Shown: one piece after another, positions 17,501 to 25,100 of the stretch
Position numbering within the stretch: the stretch's first letter is position 1
Layout: every line of letters begins with the position of its first letter
Assembly (NCBI GenBank): GCA_031394355.1
Contig: JANNSU010000066.1
Location: 1-64,000 of the forward strand
DNA length: 64,000 nucleotides
From: JAEUMY01 sp031394355
GTDB lineage: Bacteria > Pseudomonadota > Gammaproteobacteria > Burkholderiales > Usitatibacteraceae
Direction of reading: 5' to 3'
Made by a program: the position numbers and the translations under genes
Notes under the pieces: model-generated
Seen by the model: only the letters and a program-made list of their open reading frames with translations
Databases searched by the model: none
Told to the model about the DNA's origin: nothing

Positions 17501-17960
17501 CAGGCGGCGGCAGTGCAGCCGTCAGGTCGGGGAAAAACAGGTCGCTTTCTGACGCATCTGTCGCGCCGCGCAGCTTGGCAAGCTCCACATAGGCTGGCGC
17601 CAACGCCATCGGCCGGTTCGGCGACCCACCCAGCAAGCTGTCCAGATAGCCAGACAAGGCAGACATGCCCTTCTTCGCCGTGACGATGATTGCCCCCACG
17701 CTGACGCCGGGATCTGCCAGGAGGGTTACTGCCTTCTCGATTTCTTCATTGAACCTCGCAGCGGTGCCGAGGCCGACCATGGACAACGCGCCAGTCACCT
17801 GATGAAGGTGGGTCTGCACGAACTTGAGGGCCTTTGCATCCGAAGCATCGGCAGCCACTTTGTCCAGATGTTGTCTCGCCTCGGACAGTGAATGGTCGAT
17901 CTCTGTCTTTACCCATGACAGGGGACCGACATCAAACGTATTGGCGACCGCAGCTGCCAT
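11529..17960 (-). CDS. chpA: ChpA/PilL hybrid histidine kinase of the Pil-Chp system
   Basis: 2143-aa CheA-type kinase that controls twitching motility. In order: N-terminal helical region; Hpt domains with phosphorylatable His in FHTLKGSGRMVG (~734), AHTLTGSSNTTG (~902) and MHTLKGSARMAG (~1405); a long Ala/Pro/Glu-rich linker (~1000-1370); CheA dimerisation and ATPase region (HLIRNAVAHGLETPERR near 1700); a CheW-like domain; and a C-terminal receiver with its Asp in IILLDIEMPRMDG (~2068). It is the last gene of the pilG-pilH-pilI-pilJ-chpA series, 33 bp after pilJ. No copy of the repeated palindrome occurs in its 6.4 kb. Confidence 0.92.
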   Translation of the reverse strand: MAAAVANTFDVGPLSWVKTEIDHSLSEARQHLDKVAADASDAKALKFVQTHLHQVTGALSMVGLGTAARFNEEIEKAVTLLADPGVSVGAIIVTAKKGMSALSGYLDSLLGGSPNRPMALAPAYVELAKLRGATDASESDLFFPDLTAALPPPEDTVVVPTREMLEHSLKLKRGSFQAGLLKLLRDKDFDNGVRLMKEAVLGVEALQLHSASRTFWFTASGFLDAVAQSSADQRSIAVALFGKIDQQIKMLQEGTQRVPERLFRDLLLVVGKSSANSDRIRQIRSLFSLEDLLAQDEQARGDAANESVKSALRTLRDQTAQLKDAWLKFTSGNRSVIEGFVKQAELLVQTSTKVGNPDITLVFRAIGSVGASLRSSSLSASETVALEVATAMLFLENSLENFFRLGPEFSAQARSVAGRVTSAQSGAVLPAIDPAAAGLMDDMSRRAQERLLIFQVGQEVQVNLQQIEQVLDGYFRDPLKAGELKPLASLFNQVQGALAILDLNEAAALNQLIARRVADYASGASKGEGEDAESVAEGVSALGLYIGALQQGTAHPLESLMPALFRFGLAEKPQEVKPAVKSSVSAADVEEQKQKAQELYQEWKSQPERTATRDQLKQAVEDIRRDAEVVADKDTIEQSSKALSLLETAADPGKTGLHEALSIIAPTAPTNMPEPSAQSVQLLDKEGSEVDAELLEIFLEEADEVVATIEENLDSVKASPGDREALTTIRRGFHTLKGSGRMVGLTDLGEVAWQAEQVMNKWLKEDKSASSSLMKFIGFSARSFSQWVNDLQQTGRAAIDGSVIFGLAEAIKSDKEPVFPGDAAPVVPEPVVAALDMAVEEPAEPAMPDDHIAIGDIIIFAPLFDIYLEEAQDHLQTLQRECAALEADSTIAVSHEFMRAAHTLTGSSNTTGILTLSELAHALEKWAKTAIEIPTTRQPDELAKVRNAVDVLGHMIASLKDRASPLGRPDLAAEIDGLSERILQSERQGEDTMIRTGRFYGLQPDAPVEAAVSAEAPAAAEVMASDASTTSPAEDGGPIDVAAFDFLTAAVPEVEARTNSPAEQAVAAPVSDLPFDLAMPALEPAPEAPATAAEMKFDMPALDLGTAPPPLPPPLPAEAAPDFSFLDAPVPTTVEPAPPAEPQQTESPEIAAFFDEPSPAELPAAVDLTVPTPDEEVIGLFAAEPATAQTDVAAEPVSVVEFSAEQALASDAVPPLPEAEPLPLSEVVTEVDAAFFDEPPSVETAALVVPPVDAPEPALNFGSIVGGVVAGLAGAGVAAAGFVAADEQVAVDALVSSTAAPEPAPVAVEAPVVTASAPTQSAFAPPLTSPAMAVGDVPAAPDDASAPFEAGKDKRRIQDDIDTDLLPIFLEEAKEIVPSVGESLRAWKLTPTDHSPVVELSRHMHTLKGSARMAGLMRLGELAHVIETQIVEMDAEGAPATGRFDRVDEYWDRFTGSIDRLDAGKELLPAIEVPISDLFEHQKDKPGAIAVMAAAAAAMREEVQIEGRERQALLRVNADLIDRFVNEAGELAITRSRVDGEMTTFKRSIAELAENVTRMRVQLREIEIEAESAMSSRIKERDEHSETFDPLEFDRFSRMQEVTRFLAESLYDVVTLQQSLQKNLDEVDAALTHQGRLNRDLQQGLMGVRLVPLGNLQDRLYRIVRQTAKELNKKVNLEFRGARVELDRSVLEKITAPFEHLIRNAVAHGLETPERRAESGKIEIGEISIDANQVGNEVVLTVRDDGAGLNYPRIRTRAIEAGLMQASDDLPEDQLAQFIFMPGFSTASEVTAISGRGVGMDVVKNEIVSLGGRIEMSSIYGKGTTFVITLPLTLAVTQAVMVRVGENMYAIPSVMVEQVQEYKGKKYDGMLSMTGIDWKGNRYPFRSLEALLGGIPQQSVLKRAYAILAKSGQQRAAVQIDEIIGNREVVVKQIGPQLARLPGVSGATVLGNGQIVLILNPVHLIFREAAGAAVAIETDVLTTPEPQPTVLARTTMAGDPDGPEAAEPVIAAPAPTVPLVMVVDDSLTVRKITSRMLTREGYEVATAKDGIDGLKQLQDIQPAIILLDIEMPRMDGFEFARNVRADAKFGKIPIIMITSRTADKHRNHAMEIGVNEYMGKPYQEDQLLALIRQYIGVARHESP

Positions 17961-17993
17961 GAATTGAATCCGCGTGTTTTCTGTTTGTCGGGA

Positions 17994-20294
17994 TTAGAGC
18001 TTGAAGCCGGACACGGAAGCCTTCAGGTCATTTGCAACAGAGGCCAAGTCCTGAATGGAGCTTGCGGTCTGTTGGGTACCTACCGTTGTCTGGCGTGTGA
18101 TCTCAAGAATGTCCTGCATGTTCTTGGCCACCTTGTTTGCCGATGCGGCCTGCGTTTGGGTATCAGAGGAGATCTTTTGAATCAGCGTCGAGAGGTTCTT
18201 CGTTACCGAGTCGATCTCAGACAACGCCTGGCCGGCAGCATCGGACAGCTTTGCTCCTTCCACCACGCCCTGTGTCGACTTTTCCATGGCGGCCACCGCA
18301 TCCTGAGTGTCCGCTTGAATTGTCTTCACAATGGCGCCGATCTGCTTCGTCGCCTCGGCGGAACGTTCAGCGAGTCGCTGGACTTCTTCCGCAACCACCG
18401 AGAAACCGCGACCTGCGTCGCCGGCAGATGCTGCCTGGATGGCTGCGTTCAGCGCCAACACGTTCGTCTGTTCGGTAATGTCGGTGATCAGTTCCACAAT
18501 CTCACCGATTTCCTGCGAGCTTTCGCCAAGACGTTTGATCCGCTTTGATGTTTCCTGGATCTGGTCTCGGATGTCATTCATACCCGAGATGGAGTTCTGC
18601 ACGGCAAGCCGCCCCTTGTCTGATGCGGCAAGAGAGCGCATGGCGACCTGCGCGGACTCTTCGGCACCACGCGACACTTGCGCCAGCGTTTCGGCCACAC
18701 CCAACACCTGCTGCGTCGTTTCCTGAATCTCCTTGGACTGCTTTTCGGCTGCGTCGAGCAGCTGCACAGCCACGGCCTGGGCTTGCTGGGACTTGACCGA
18801 CACCTGAGTGGAGGCATTGTTTACCCCGGTCACCAGCGATCGGAGCTCGTCAATCGTGTAGTTCATCGAGTCCGCGATAGCGCCCGTAATATCTTCGGTC
18901 ACTTTGGCGCGAATGGTGAGGTCACCGTCGGCCAAGTCGCCCATCTCGTTCAGCAATCGCAGAATGGCTTCCTGGTTTCGCTTGTTTTCTGCTTCGGACT
19001 CCGCTGCGCGGCGACGGGCGTCTGCACCGAACAGGATCGCCATCAAGCCCAAAACCAGTACGCCAAAGATTGCGAGGACGACCGCTATGTAGACCATGAC
19101 ATTGGTGCGCTCGACCTGCAGGGCTTCCTGCAGCTTCTCCACATTGCTGGCCAACTGTTCCGAGCCCGCTGTGAGTGCTCGCGCGGATTGGCGCGCAGAC
19201 ACCAGCTTCTGCACGTTCGCAAGAATTGGCGAAACGTTTTGCTCGAAGTTGTTGAACTGTTCCTTCAGCGATGCGATACGGTTGCGCGCGTCGGCATCCC
19301 TGACCGCAACCACACCAATGGCCTCACCTCCTACATCCAGAGCCTTGAGCAATTCGCGGAAATCGTTCGTATCCTTGCCCATCAGGAACGGCACTTCGGG
19401 ATCGATCGTGTCGGAACCCAGGATCTCCGCTGCGCCGCGACCAAGCCGCTCTGAGAAGAACGTAAGCCGGTTGGCGCGCAGTACCTGTCCAGGTGCCGCG
19501 CCGGATTGCTGCATGAGCCCGGTGATTTCCTGCGACAGGGCCGCGAGCTCCTCGGAGCCGGCACGCACCTGGGCAATGTTTCGAGACAGCGCCGTCAAGT
19601 CATCGCGCGCAGTCAGAATGGAGGAGGCATAGGCAGAAACTTCCTCATTGCGCTTGGTCAGCTCCTGCAGTCTCGAGCGGAGCTCCTCACTTGTGCTTGC
19701 CGCCGGAACCGAGCTGTTGAACACCTGGCCGCCGTTGTTGAGCACATTCACGTAGTTGCCGAACTCGTCGCGGCTGTCCTGAAGCTGGGCAAAGCTGTTG
19801 GCATCGCCGCGAGCCGCCAGGCCAGCGGACTTCGCTAGACGCTGGGTGTGATATTGAAGCAGCGAAGCAATGTTGACGTAAGTGGAGTTGTTGCCCCGCT
19901 GGTAAGTGTCGAGACCCACGGCAGCAGCTGCAAAAAACAGGCTAGCCAATGCGGCTGTGCCAAGCACCTGCAGCTGCACTTCAATCGGCTTGTCGCCGAT
20001 GATCGGTAGCTTGAATGCGCCTCGCTCCTTCTTCACCGCGCCCTTCATCGTCCCCCTGGCGCCAAGGGCGGGCGTCGTAACCGTCTTGCTGCCGACCGGA
20101 CTGGCGGAAACCGGCCCCGCTGCATTCAGGTTCGTCTGCGCTGTCGTCTGCTGGGAAGATGGCTTGTCCGCCGCTTTCGCCGGCCTCTTGCCGAACAGTC
20201 CGGCCAAGCTGAAACCAGACTTTTTCTGCGACGGTGAAGCGATGTTTGGTCCCTTGGCTTTATCGCCCACACCAGGCAGGTTTATTTTCGCCAT
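17994..20294 (-). CDS. pilJ: Methyl-accepting chemotaxis protein PilJ
   Basis: Chemoreceptor of the pilus chemosensory system. I use the ATG at 20294 (MAKINLPGVGDK), preceded by GGAG, not the longer frame from 20435. Residues ~1-110 are a charged and Thr/Ala-rich cytoplasmic part. A first membrane helix (LQVLGTAALASLFFAAAAVG) is followed by a PilJ-type periplasmic sensor region, a second helix (VMVYIAVVLAIFGVLVLGLM) and a HAMP region. The conserved signalling tip is EQTNVLALNAAIQAASAGDA-GRGFSVVAEEV. The N-terminal extension before the first helix is long for a PilJ. Signals through PilI to ChpA. Confidence 0.92.
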   Translation of the reverse strand: MAKINLPGVGDKAKGPNIASPSQKKSGFSLAGLFGKRPAKAADKPSSQQTTAQTNLNAAGPVSASPVGSKTVTTPALGARGTMKGAVKKERGAFKLPIIGDKPIEVQLQVLGTAALASLFFAAAAVGLDTYQRGNNSTYVNIASLLQYHTQRLAKSAGLAARGDANSFAQLQDSRDEFGNYVNVLNNGGQVFNSSVPAASTSEELRSRLQELTKRNEEVSAYASSILTARDDLTALSRNIAQVRAGSEELAALSQEITGLMQQSGAAPGQVLRANRLTFFSERLGRGAAEILGSDTIDPEVPFLMGKDTNDFRELLKALDVGGEAIGVVAVRDADARNRIASLKEQFNNFEQNVSPILANVQKLVSARQSARALTAGSEQLASNVEKLQEALQVERTNVMVYIAVVLAIFGVLVLGLMAILFGADARRRAAESEAENKRNQEAILRLLNEMGDLADGDLTIRAKVTEDITGAIADSMNYTIDELRSLVTGVNNASTQVSVKSQQAQAVAVQLLDAAEKQSKEIQETTQQVLGVAETLAQVSRGAEESAQVAMRSLAASDKGRLAVQNSISGMNDIRDQIQETSKRIKRLGESSQEIGEIVELITDITEQTNVLALNAAIQAASAGDAGRGFSVVAEEVQRLAERSAEATKQIGAIVKTIQADTQDAVAAMEKSTQGVVEGAKLSDAAGQALSEIDSVTKNLSTLIQKISSDTQTQAASANKVAKNMQDILEITRQTTVGTQQTASSIQDLASVANDLKASVSGFKL

Positions 20295-20320
20295 GTCGTG
20301 ATCTCCACTAGCAGTATCTG

Positions 20321-20845
20321 TTATGCAACTTGGGCAACGCCCACTTCGAGAAACCGGGCATCCTCGGCAAGTGCTGGCACATCCAGCTCCCTCCAGAGGG
20401 TCCCGGAAGGATCGCGAAACAACCCACCCAACCAAGCCGGCTTGTCCACCGGATCCGGCTCACGCGTAAGTTGCTCCGGATTTCGCAACCCCAGCATGCG
20501 GCCGATGAGCAGACCAGACCCTGCGATGCGCCGCTCCGATAGCAGCACCACGCGACGCTCGGTACCTTGTGAGGTGGTCTCGCCACCCTGAAACGCCGCG
20601 AAGTCGGCAATGCTGTACAGATTGCCGCGAACGTTTGCCACACCCCGAAACCAGTGTCTGGTCAATGGCACCTGCAAGATCTGCGGCACGGGTATAACCT
20701 CACTCACGTCCACGAGATTGACGATCCAATTCTCGCCGCCGACCTGAAAGCCAAGCTTGGAGGCGACCGTCTTTCGCAACGCGAGGTCGCGCAGCCGATT
20801 GGCCACGGACATCTGGAATTCACGAAGACTGGTCCGTCTTGCCAT
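20321..20845 (-). CDS. pilI: CheW-like adaptor PilI
   Basis: 174-aa CheW-domain protein. FQVGGENWIVNLVDVSEVIP, then FRGVANVRGNLYSIADFAAF and LLSERRIAGSGLLIGRMLGL fit the CheW fold. It couples the receptor PilJ to the kinase ChpA. It lies between pilH (10 bp gap) and pilJ (26 bp gap) on the same strand, in the standard gene order. Confidence 0.9.
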   Translation of the reverse strand: MARRTSLREFQMSVANRLRDLALRKTVASKLGFQVGGENWIVNLVDVSEVIPVPQILQVPLTRHWFRGVANVRGNLYSIADFAAFQGGETTSQGTERRVVLLSERRIAGSGLLIGRMLGLRNPEQLTREPDPVDKPAWLGGLFRDPSGTLWRELDVPALAEDARFLEVGVAQVA

Positions 20846-20855
20846 GTCGCAGGCC

Positions 20856-21221
20856 TCAGCCCAGGGACTTTATCTTGGCAAGCAGATCGGCTGCCGTGAG
20901 CGGCTTCACCAGGTAGTCTTTTGCACCCTGGCGCATGCCCCAGATCTTGTCTGTCTCTTGATCCTTGGTCGTACAAATGAAAATGGGGATGTGCTTGGTC
21001 GTTTCTTCGCGGGTGATGGCGCGTGTAGCCTGGAACCCGTTAAGCCCCGGCATCACAACGTCCATGAGTATGAGATCGGGTATCTCGGCCTTCGCCTTTT
21101 CGATTCCCTCTTCCCCACTGTTGGCGGTTACACATTGGTAACCCGCCTTGGTTAGGGTCGACTCCATGAATGCGCGCTCTGTGGGAGAGTCGTCGACGAT
21201 CAGTACTTTCTTGACAGGCAT
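20856..21221 (-). CDS. pilH: Response regulator PilH
   Basis: 121-aa single-domain receiver. VLIVDDSPTERAFMESTL carries the acidic pair, LILMDVVMPGLNGFQATRAI the phospho-acceptor Asp, ICTTKD the Thr, and KDYLVKPL the Lys. No output domain. PilH acts with PilG downstream of ChpA, generally as the branch linked to pilus retraction or as a phosphate sink. Position between pilG and pilI is canonical. Confidence 0.92.
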   Translation of the reverse strand: MPVKKVLIVDDSPTERAFMESTLTKAGYQCVTANSGEEGIEKAKAEIPDLILMDVVMPGLNGFQATRAITREETTKHIPIFICTTKDQETDKIWGMRQGAKDYLVKPLTAADLLAKIKSLG

Positions 21222-21264
21222 GGGTGTCTCCGGATGCGGTCAGTTTTGAATGCGCCGGCCTTTT

Positions 21265-21666
21265 TCAGGCCGCCTTGCGATTTGCCAAATGTGCCTCAAC
21301 AGCCTTCAGCAAGCTCTCTTTTGTAAACGGTTTGGTCAGGTATTCGTCAGAGCCCACCATTCGCCCTCGAGCCCTGTCGAACAGACTATCCTTGGACGAC
21401 AGCATGATTACGGGCGTGTCCTTGTACTTGGCGTTCTTCTTGATCAACTGGCACGTCTGGTATCCGTCCAGACGCGGCATCATGATGTCAACGAAGATGA
21501 GGTCGGGCTGATGGTCCGCGATCTTGGCGAGCGCGTCGAATCCATTCTCCGCGAGGATGACTTGGCACCCAGCTTGCGTGAGAAAGATCTCGGCGCTGCG
21601 ACGGATGGTGTTGCTGTCGTCGATGACCATCACCCGTGCGCTCGACAGTGTCTTGGCTTCAGCCAC
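21265..21666 (-). CDS. pilG: Response regulator PilG
   Basis: Single-domain receiver: VMVIDDSNTIRRSAEIFL, LIFVDIMMPRLDGYQTCQLI (phospho-acceptor Asp), IMLSSKDSLFDRARGRMVGS and DEYLTKPFTKESLL. I choose the GTG at 21666 (133 aa) because GGAG lies 5 nt upstream and the length is normal. The frame is open up to 21762, but those 32 residues (MVACTKQTEFGG...) look unconserved. First gene of the Pil-Chp series. PilG drives pilus extension in known systems. Confidence 0.9.
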   Translation of the reverse strand: MAEAKTLSSARVMVIDDSNTIRRSAEIFLTQAGCQVILAENGFDALAKIADHQPDLIFVDIMMPRLDGYQTCQLIKKNAKYKDTPVIMLSSKDSLFDRARGRMVGSDEYLTKPFTKESLLKAVEAHLANRKAA

Positions 21667-21797
21667 GCGAACTCCGCTCCCTCCAGCTTGTTGTAATTGT
21701 GGAACAAGACTGGCCAACACTGGTGACCCGCCGAATTCCGTCTGTTTCGTGCACGCTACCACTCAATCAGGGCAGTGAAATAACCTGCCATGCAAAT

Positions 21798-21878
21798 TCA
21801 TTTTTGGGAACCTACCATGATACCGACGATGACGCACGACAGCCCGAAAAATAGTAGCCAGAGTAGCCTGTTTGACAT
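21798..21878 (-). CDS. Possible 26-aa single-helix membrane peptide
   Basis: Reading 21878 to 21798 on the minus strand gives an intact frame starting MSNRLLWLLFFG and ending VGIMVGSQK, stop TGA. It would be one transmembrane helix with a charged residue at each end. It lies in the ~280-bp gap between rubredoxin and pilG, on their strand. Against it: no clear ribosome site upstream. I infer it only from composition and position. Confidence 0.3.
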   Translation of the reverse strand: MSNRLLWLLFFGLSCVIVGIMVGSQK

Positions 21879-21946
21879 GTTAAAACAAGCAGTAACACGC
21901 AGATGCTAAAGCTGAAGGGTAACTGTGGCCCTGGCCGGTATGCCGT

Positions 21947-22141
21947 TCAGATTTCCACCATTTCGAAATCGTCCTTTCTTGCGCCGCAATCCGGACACGC
22001 CCAAGCAATCGAAATATCTTCCCAGCGCGTGCCGGCCGGAATTCCTTCCTCCGGCAAGCCCTCTTCCTCGCTGTAGATGAATCCACACACCAGACACATC
22101 CAGGTCCGATACGGCGGAACAGCGCTCTCTACGGCGGTCAT
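21947..22141 (-). CDS. Rubredoxin
   Basis: 64 aa with the two iron-binding CxxC knuckles, WMCLVCGFIYSEEEG and WACPDCGARKDDFEM, and the usual GIPAGTRWEDI spacer. A one-iron electron carrier in the cytoplasm. A rubredoxin gene just upstream of pilG is a recurrent arrangement in Betaproteobacteria. It is divergent from thiD across 93 bp. Confidence 0.95.
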   Translation of the reverse strand: MTAVESAVPPYRTWMCLVCGFIYSEEEGLPEEGIPAGTRWEDISIAWACPDCGARKDDFEMVEI

Positions 22142-22234
22142 CGGCTACAATCCTTTCATTGTTAGTTTTGCCATCTGTGGCTGCTGCCTCGTTGTCTTGC
22201 CGACAGCCGCCAAATTCACTCCCCACACATTGCC

Positions 22235-23107
22235 ATGTATTCACAAGTTCCGCAGGCGCCGCCGGCCGTGCTGGCGATCGCAGCCTCGGACCCCAGTGGT
22301 GGTGCCGGCATTCAAGCCGACCTGCTGACCTTGGCAAGCATGGGATGCCATCCCCTTTCGGTGCTGACCGCGATCACCATCCAGAACACTTCCGGGGTGG
22401 AGGAGCTCCTTCCGCTGGACGCCGACTGGGTCGCTGACCAAGCACGCTGCATACTCGAGGATATTCCCGTCGCCGCGTTCAAAGTGGGTGTGCTGGGGAG
22501 CGTGGAGATTGCCAGCGCCATTGCAGAAATCATCGCCGACTATCCCGACATTCCCCTTATCCTTGATCCCGTTCTGGCGTCGGGCAGAGGCGATGAGCTG
22601 GCGGGGGATGAGCTGATTGAGGCTATTCGCGAGTTGCTCATTCCGCAGACAACCATCCTGACACCGAACACGATGGAACTTCGACGCCTTTTTGACGAAG
22701 ACGGCTTTGGCTTGGCCGAAGATGATTCGATCGACATGGCCGCCATGGCCGCAAACCTTATCAACCTCGGTTGCGAGTATGTGCTCGTGACCGGCACACA
22801 TGCTTCGACGCCGGAAGTCATCAACATTCTCTTCCATGCGGATGGCGAGCATCGTCGCGACGCTTGGCCACGGCTGCCCGGATCGTTCCACGGCTCCGGC
22901 TGCACACTTGCTTCAGCGATCGCGGCCACGCTGGCTCGCGGGCTTGACATTGGCGATGCCGTCCGTGAGGCGCAGGACTATACCTGGCAGTCGCTGAAGG
23001 CAGGCTATCGGATCGGAATGGGCCAATACCTGCCGGACCGACTCTTTTGGGCAAGAGAGGATCCGGATGATGAATCCGTAACCGGCACCGAAACGGGTGG
23101 GCACTAG
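22235..23107 (+). CDS. thiD: Hydroxymethylpyrimidine/phosphomethylpyrimidine kinase ThiD
   Basis: 290 aa. IAASDPSGGAGIQADLLTLA near the N-terminus is the HMP-binding signature. LILDPVLASGRGDELAGDEL and LTPNTMELRRLF follow, and the anion-hole/catalytic motif is LPGSFHGSGCTLASAIAATL. It phosphorylates HMP to HMP-PP for thiamine synthesis. The C-terminus extends beyond the core by ~25 residues (FWAREDPDDESVTGTETG). Its TAG stop shares one base with the GTG start of thiE, so they are coupled. Confidence 0.92.
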   Translation: MYSQVPQAPPAVLAIAASDPSGGAGIQADLLTLASMGCHPLSVLTAITIQNTSGVEELLPLDADWVADQARCILEDIPVAAFKVGVLGSVEIASAIAEIIADYPDIPLILDPVLASGRGDELAGDELIEAIRELLIPQTTILTPNTMELRRLFDEDGFGLAEDDSIDMAAMAANLINLGCEYVLVTGTHASTPEVINILFHADGEHRRDAWPRLPGSFHGSGCTLASAIAATLARGLDIGDAVREAQDYTWQSLKAGYRIGMGQYLPDRLFWAREDPDDESVTGTETGGH

Positions 23108-23721
23108 TGCAACTGCGCGGTCTGTATGTGATCACACCCGACTGGCCGAACAGCCTCACCATGCTGACAGCAGTGGAGTCCGCCCTGAGAGGTGGGGCGA
23201 GTGTGCTTCAGTTGCGGCGCAAGGGCTTGCCCGCAGAGCAGGTCCGAAGTGAGGCTGGCGAGCTTGTCGGGCTGTGTCGCCAGTTCGGCATCCCGTTCAT
23301 CGTGAACGACGATGCGGAACTTGCGAAACGCTGCGGCGCTGACGGTGTACACGTTGGACGGCAGGATGGGGGGGCAACATCAGCAAGGGCTACGTTGGGC
23401 AAGAACGGCATCATTGGCGTGTCTTGTTACGGTGACCTCGACCGGGTGAGGGAAGCAGAGAGCGCCGGTGCGGATTACATTGCAATAGGCAGCCTGTTTC
23501 CCTCCTCAACGAAACCGGCCGCAAGCGTTGCGACATTGCTGACGCTTTCCTCTGCCCGGGAACTGACCCGGTTACCGCTCGTCGGCATTGGCGGGATTGA
23601 TCTGGGGAATGCAATACAGGTCAGGGGCGCAGGTGCTGACATGATCGCCGTCATCAACGCGCTCTTCACATCAAGCTCCGTGGAAAGCACGGCAAGAAAA
23701 TTTTCAGGCATGTGGGATTGA
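23107..23721 (+). CDS. thiE: Thiamine-phosphate synthase ThiE
   Basis: 204 aa TIM-barrel enzyme joining HMP-PP and the thiazole phosphate. Motifs: GLYVITPDW, VLQLRRKG, FIVNDDAELAKRCGADGVHV, GVSCYGDLDRVREAESAGAD, YIAIGSLFPSSTKP and VGIGGID. GTG start at 23107 overlaps the thiD stop. Followed after one base by hemL, so thiD-thiE-hemL look like one operon. Confidence 0.92.
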   Translation: MQLRGLYVITPDWPNSLTMLTAVESALRGGASVLQLRRKGLPAEQVRSEAGELVGLCRQFGIPFIVNDDAELAKRCGADGVHVGRQDGGATSARATLGKNGIIGVSCYGDLDRVREAESAGADYIAIGSLFPSSTKPAASVATLLTLSSARELTRLPLVGIGGIDLGNAIQVRGAGADMIAVINALFTSSSVESTARKFSGMWD

Positions 23722-23722
23722 C

Positions 23723-25009
23723 ATGAACTTCACGCAAAGCGAAAAACTCTTCAATGATTCACAGGTGCTCATTCCAGGCGGCGTCAACTCGCCTGTTCGG
23801 GCATTCCGGTCCGTCGGTGGCACGCCCATATTCTTCCGTGAAGGCCTCGGTGCCTGGCTCACGGATGTTGATGGCAATCGCTATGTTGACTATGTGGGCT
23901 CCTGGGGACCGATGATTCTTGGACATGCTCATCCTGATGTGGTGAGGACAGTCCAGGAGACTGCAGCGCGATCACTGAGCTTTGGCGCGCCGACAGGTCT
24001 CGAACTTGAACTGGCTGGTCTGATTTCCAGACTGGTGCCCTCCATGCAGATGTTGCGCCTGGTGAGCTCCGGGACCGAGGCGACCATGAGCGCGATCCGG
24101 GTTGCCCGCGGGTTCACCGGACGAAGCAAGATCGTGAAATTCGAAGGTTGCTACCACGGCCATGGTGACGCACTTCTGGTCAAGGCAGGCTCTGGTGCGC
24201 TGACCTTTGGCCACCCGAGCTCGGCGGGCGTGCCTGCGCCAGTGGTCGCGGACACGATGGTATTGGACTACAACAGCATCGACCCACTCGAGGCGTTATT
24301 CGCGTCAATGGGAAGCGATATCGCGGCAGTCATAATCGAGCCCATTGCAGGCAACATGAACTTTGTGATGCCCTCCCGGCAATACCTGAGCCGTCTGCGT
24401 GAATTGTGTACGGCGCATGGCGCTGTGCTCATCTTTGATGAAGTGATGACCGGGTTTCGCGTGGGGTTGGGAGGCGCGCAAGCGTACTTTGGCATTGCCC
24501 CGGATCTCACGACGCTGGGCAAAGTGATGGGCGGGGGCCTCCCTGCCGCCGCATTTGGCGGACGAAAAGAAATCATGAGTTGCCTGGCGCCGCTGGGGGC
24601 TGTGTATCAGGCTGGCACGCTTTCCGGCAATCCTGTCGCCGTAGCTGCGGGGATTGCCACACTGCGCGCAGTCAGCGCACCCGGTTTCTTTGATCGGCTG
24701 ACATCAACCACCACTGAACTGCTGGACGGTCTATGTCATGAAGCTGAAATTGCCGGCGTACCGTTCTCAGCGAAGAGCTTGGGTGGCATGTTTGGTTTGT
24801 ACTTTTCAGCGAGCCCGCCTGCCAACTATGGCGAAGTCCTGCAGTGCGACAAGGACCGCTTCAATCGGTTCTTCCACGGGATGCTGCAACGTGGTGTGTA
24901 TCTGGCACCGTCAGCCTATGAAGCCGGCTTCGTATCCGCAGCACATGGCCCGGCCGAAATTGAGCACACGCTTGCAGCGGCCAAGGCTGTATTTTCAAAC
25001 ATTCGCTAA
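23723..25009 (+). CDS. hemL: Glutamate-1-semialdehyde 2,1-aminomutase HemL
   Basis: 428 aa class III PLP aminotransferase, normal length. SPVRAFRSVGG, GSWGPMILGHAHP, SSGTEATMSAIRVAR, KFEGCYHGHGD and LIFDEVMTGFRVG are all present. The PLP lysine is in TLGKVMGGGLPAAAFGG. Converts glutamate-1-semialdehyde to 5-aminolevulinate in the C5 haem pathway. Ends at a bidirectional terminator. hemB, the next enzyme of the pathway, is 1.6 kb downstream. Confidence 0.96.
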   Translation: MNFTQSEKLFNDSQVLIPGGVNSPVRAFRSVGGTPIFFREGLGAWLTDVDGNRYVDYVGSWGPMILGHAHPDVVRTVQETAARSLSFGAPTGLELELAGLISRLVPSMQMLRLVSSGTEATMSAIRVARGFTGRSKIVKFEGCYHGHGDALLVKAGSGALTFGHPSSAGVPAPVVADTMVLDYNSIDPLEALFASMGSDIAAVIIEPIAGNMNFVMPSRQYLSRLRELCTAHGAVLIFDEVMTGFRVGLGGAQAYFGIAPDLTTLGKVMGGGLPAAAFGGRKEIMSCLAPLGAVYQAGTLSGNPVAVAAGIATLRAVSAPGFFDRLTSTTTELLDGLCHEAEIAGVPFSAKSLGGMFGLYFSASPPANYGEVLQCDKDRFNRFFHGMLQRGVYLAPSAYEAGFVSAAHGPAEIEHTLAAAKAVFSNIR

Positions 25010-25024
25010 GCAAACATACCCGGC

Positions 25025-25052
25025 AAAAAAACCCGCATCAGCGGGCTTTTTT
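25025..25052. terminator. Intrinsic terminator, bidirectional
   Basis: A-run, CCCGC-ATCA-GCGGG stem-loop, then CTTTTTT. The A-run on the other side makes it work for both the hemL transcript and the convergent cytochrome gene. Confidence 0.85.
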
Positions 25053-25100
25053 GAAACGGCTTGAACCTCTTCGGCGACAAGGTTGCTGCCACGTCCCCAA

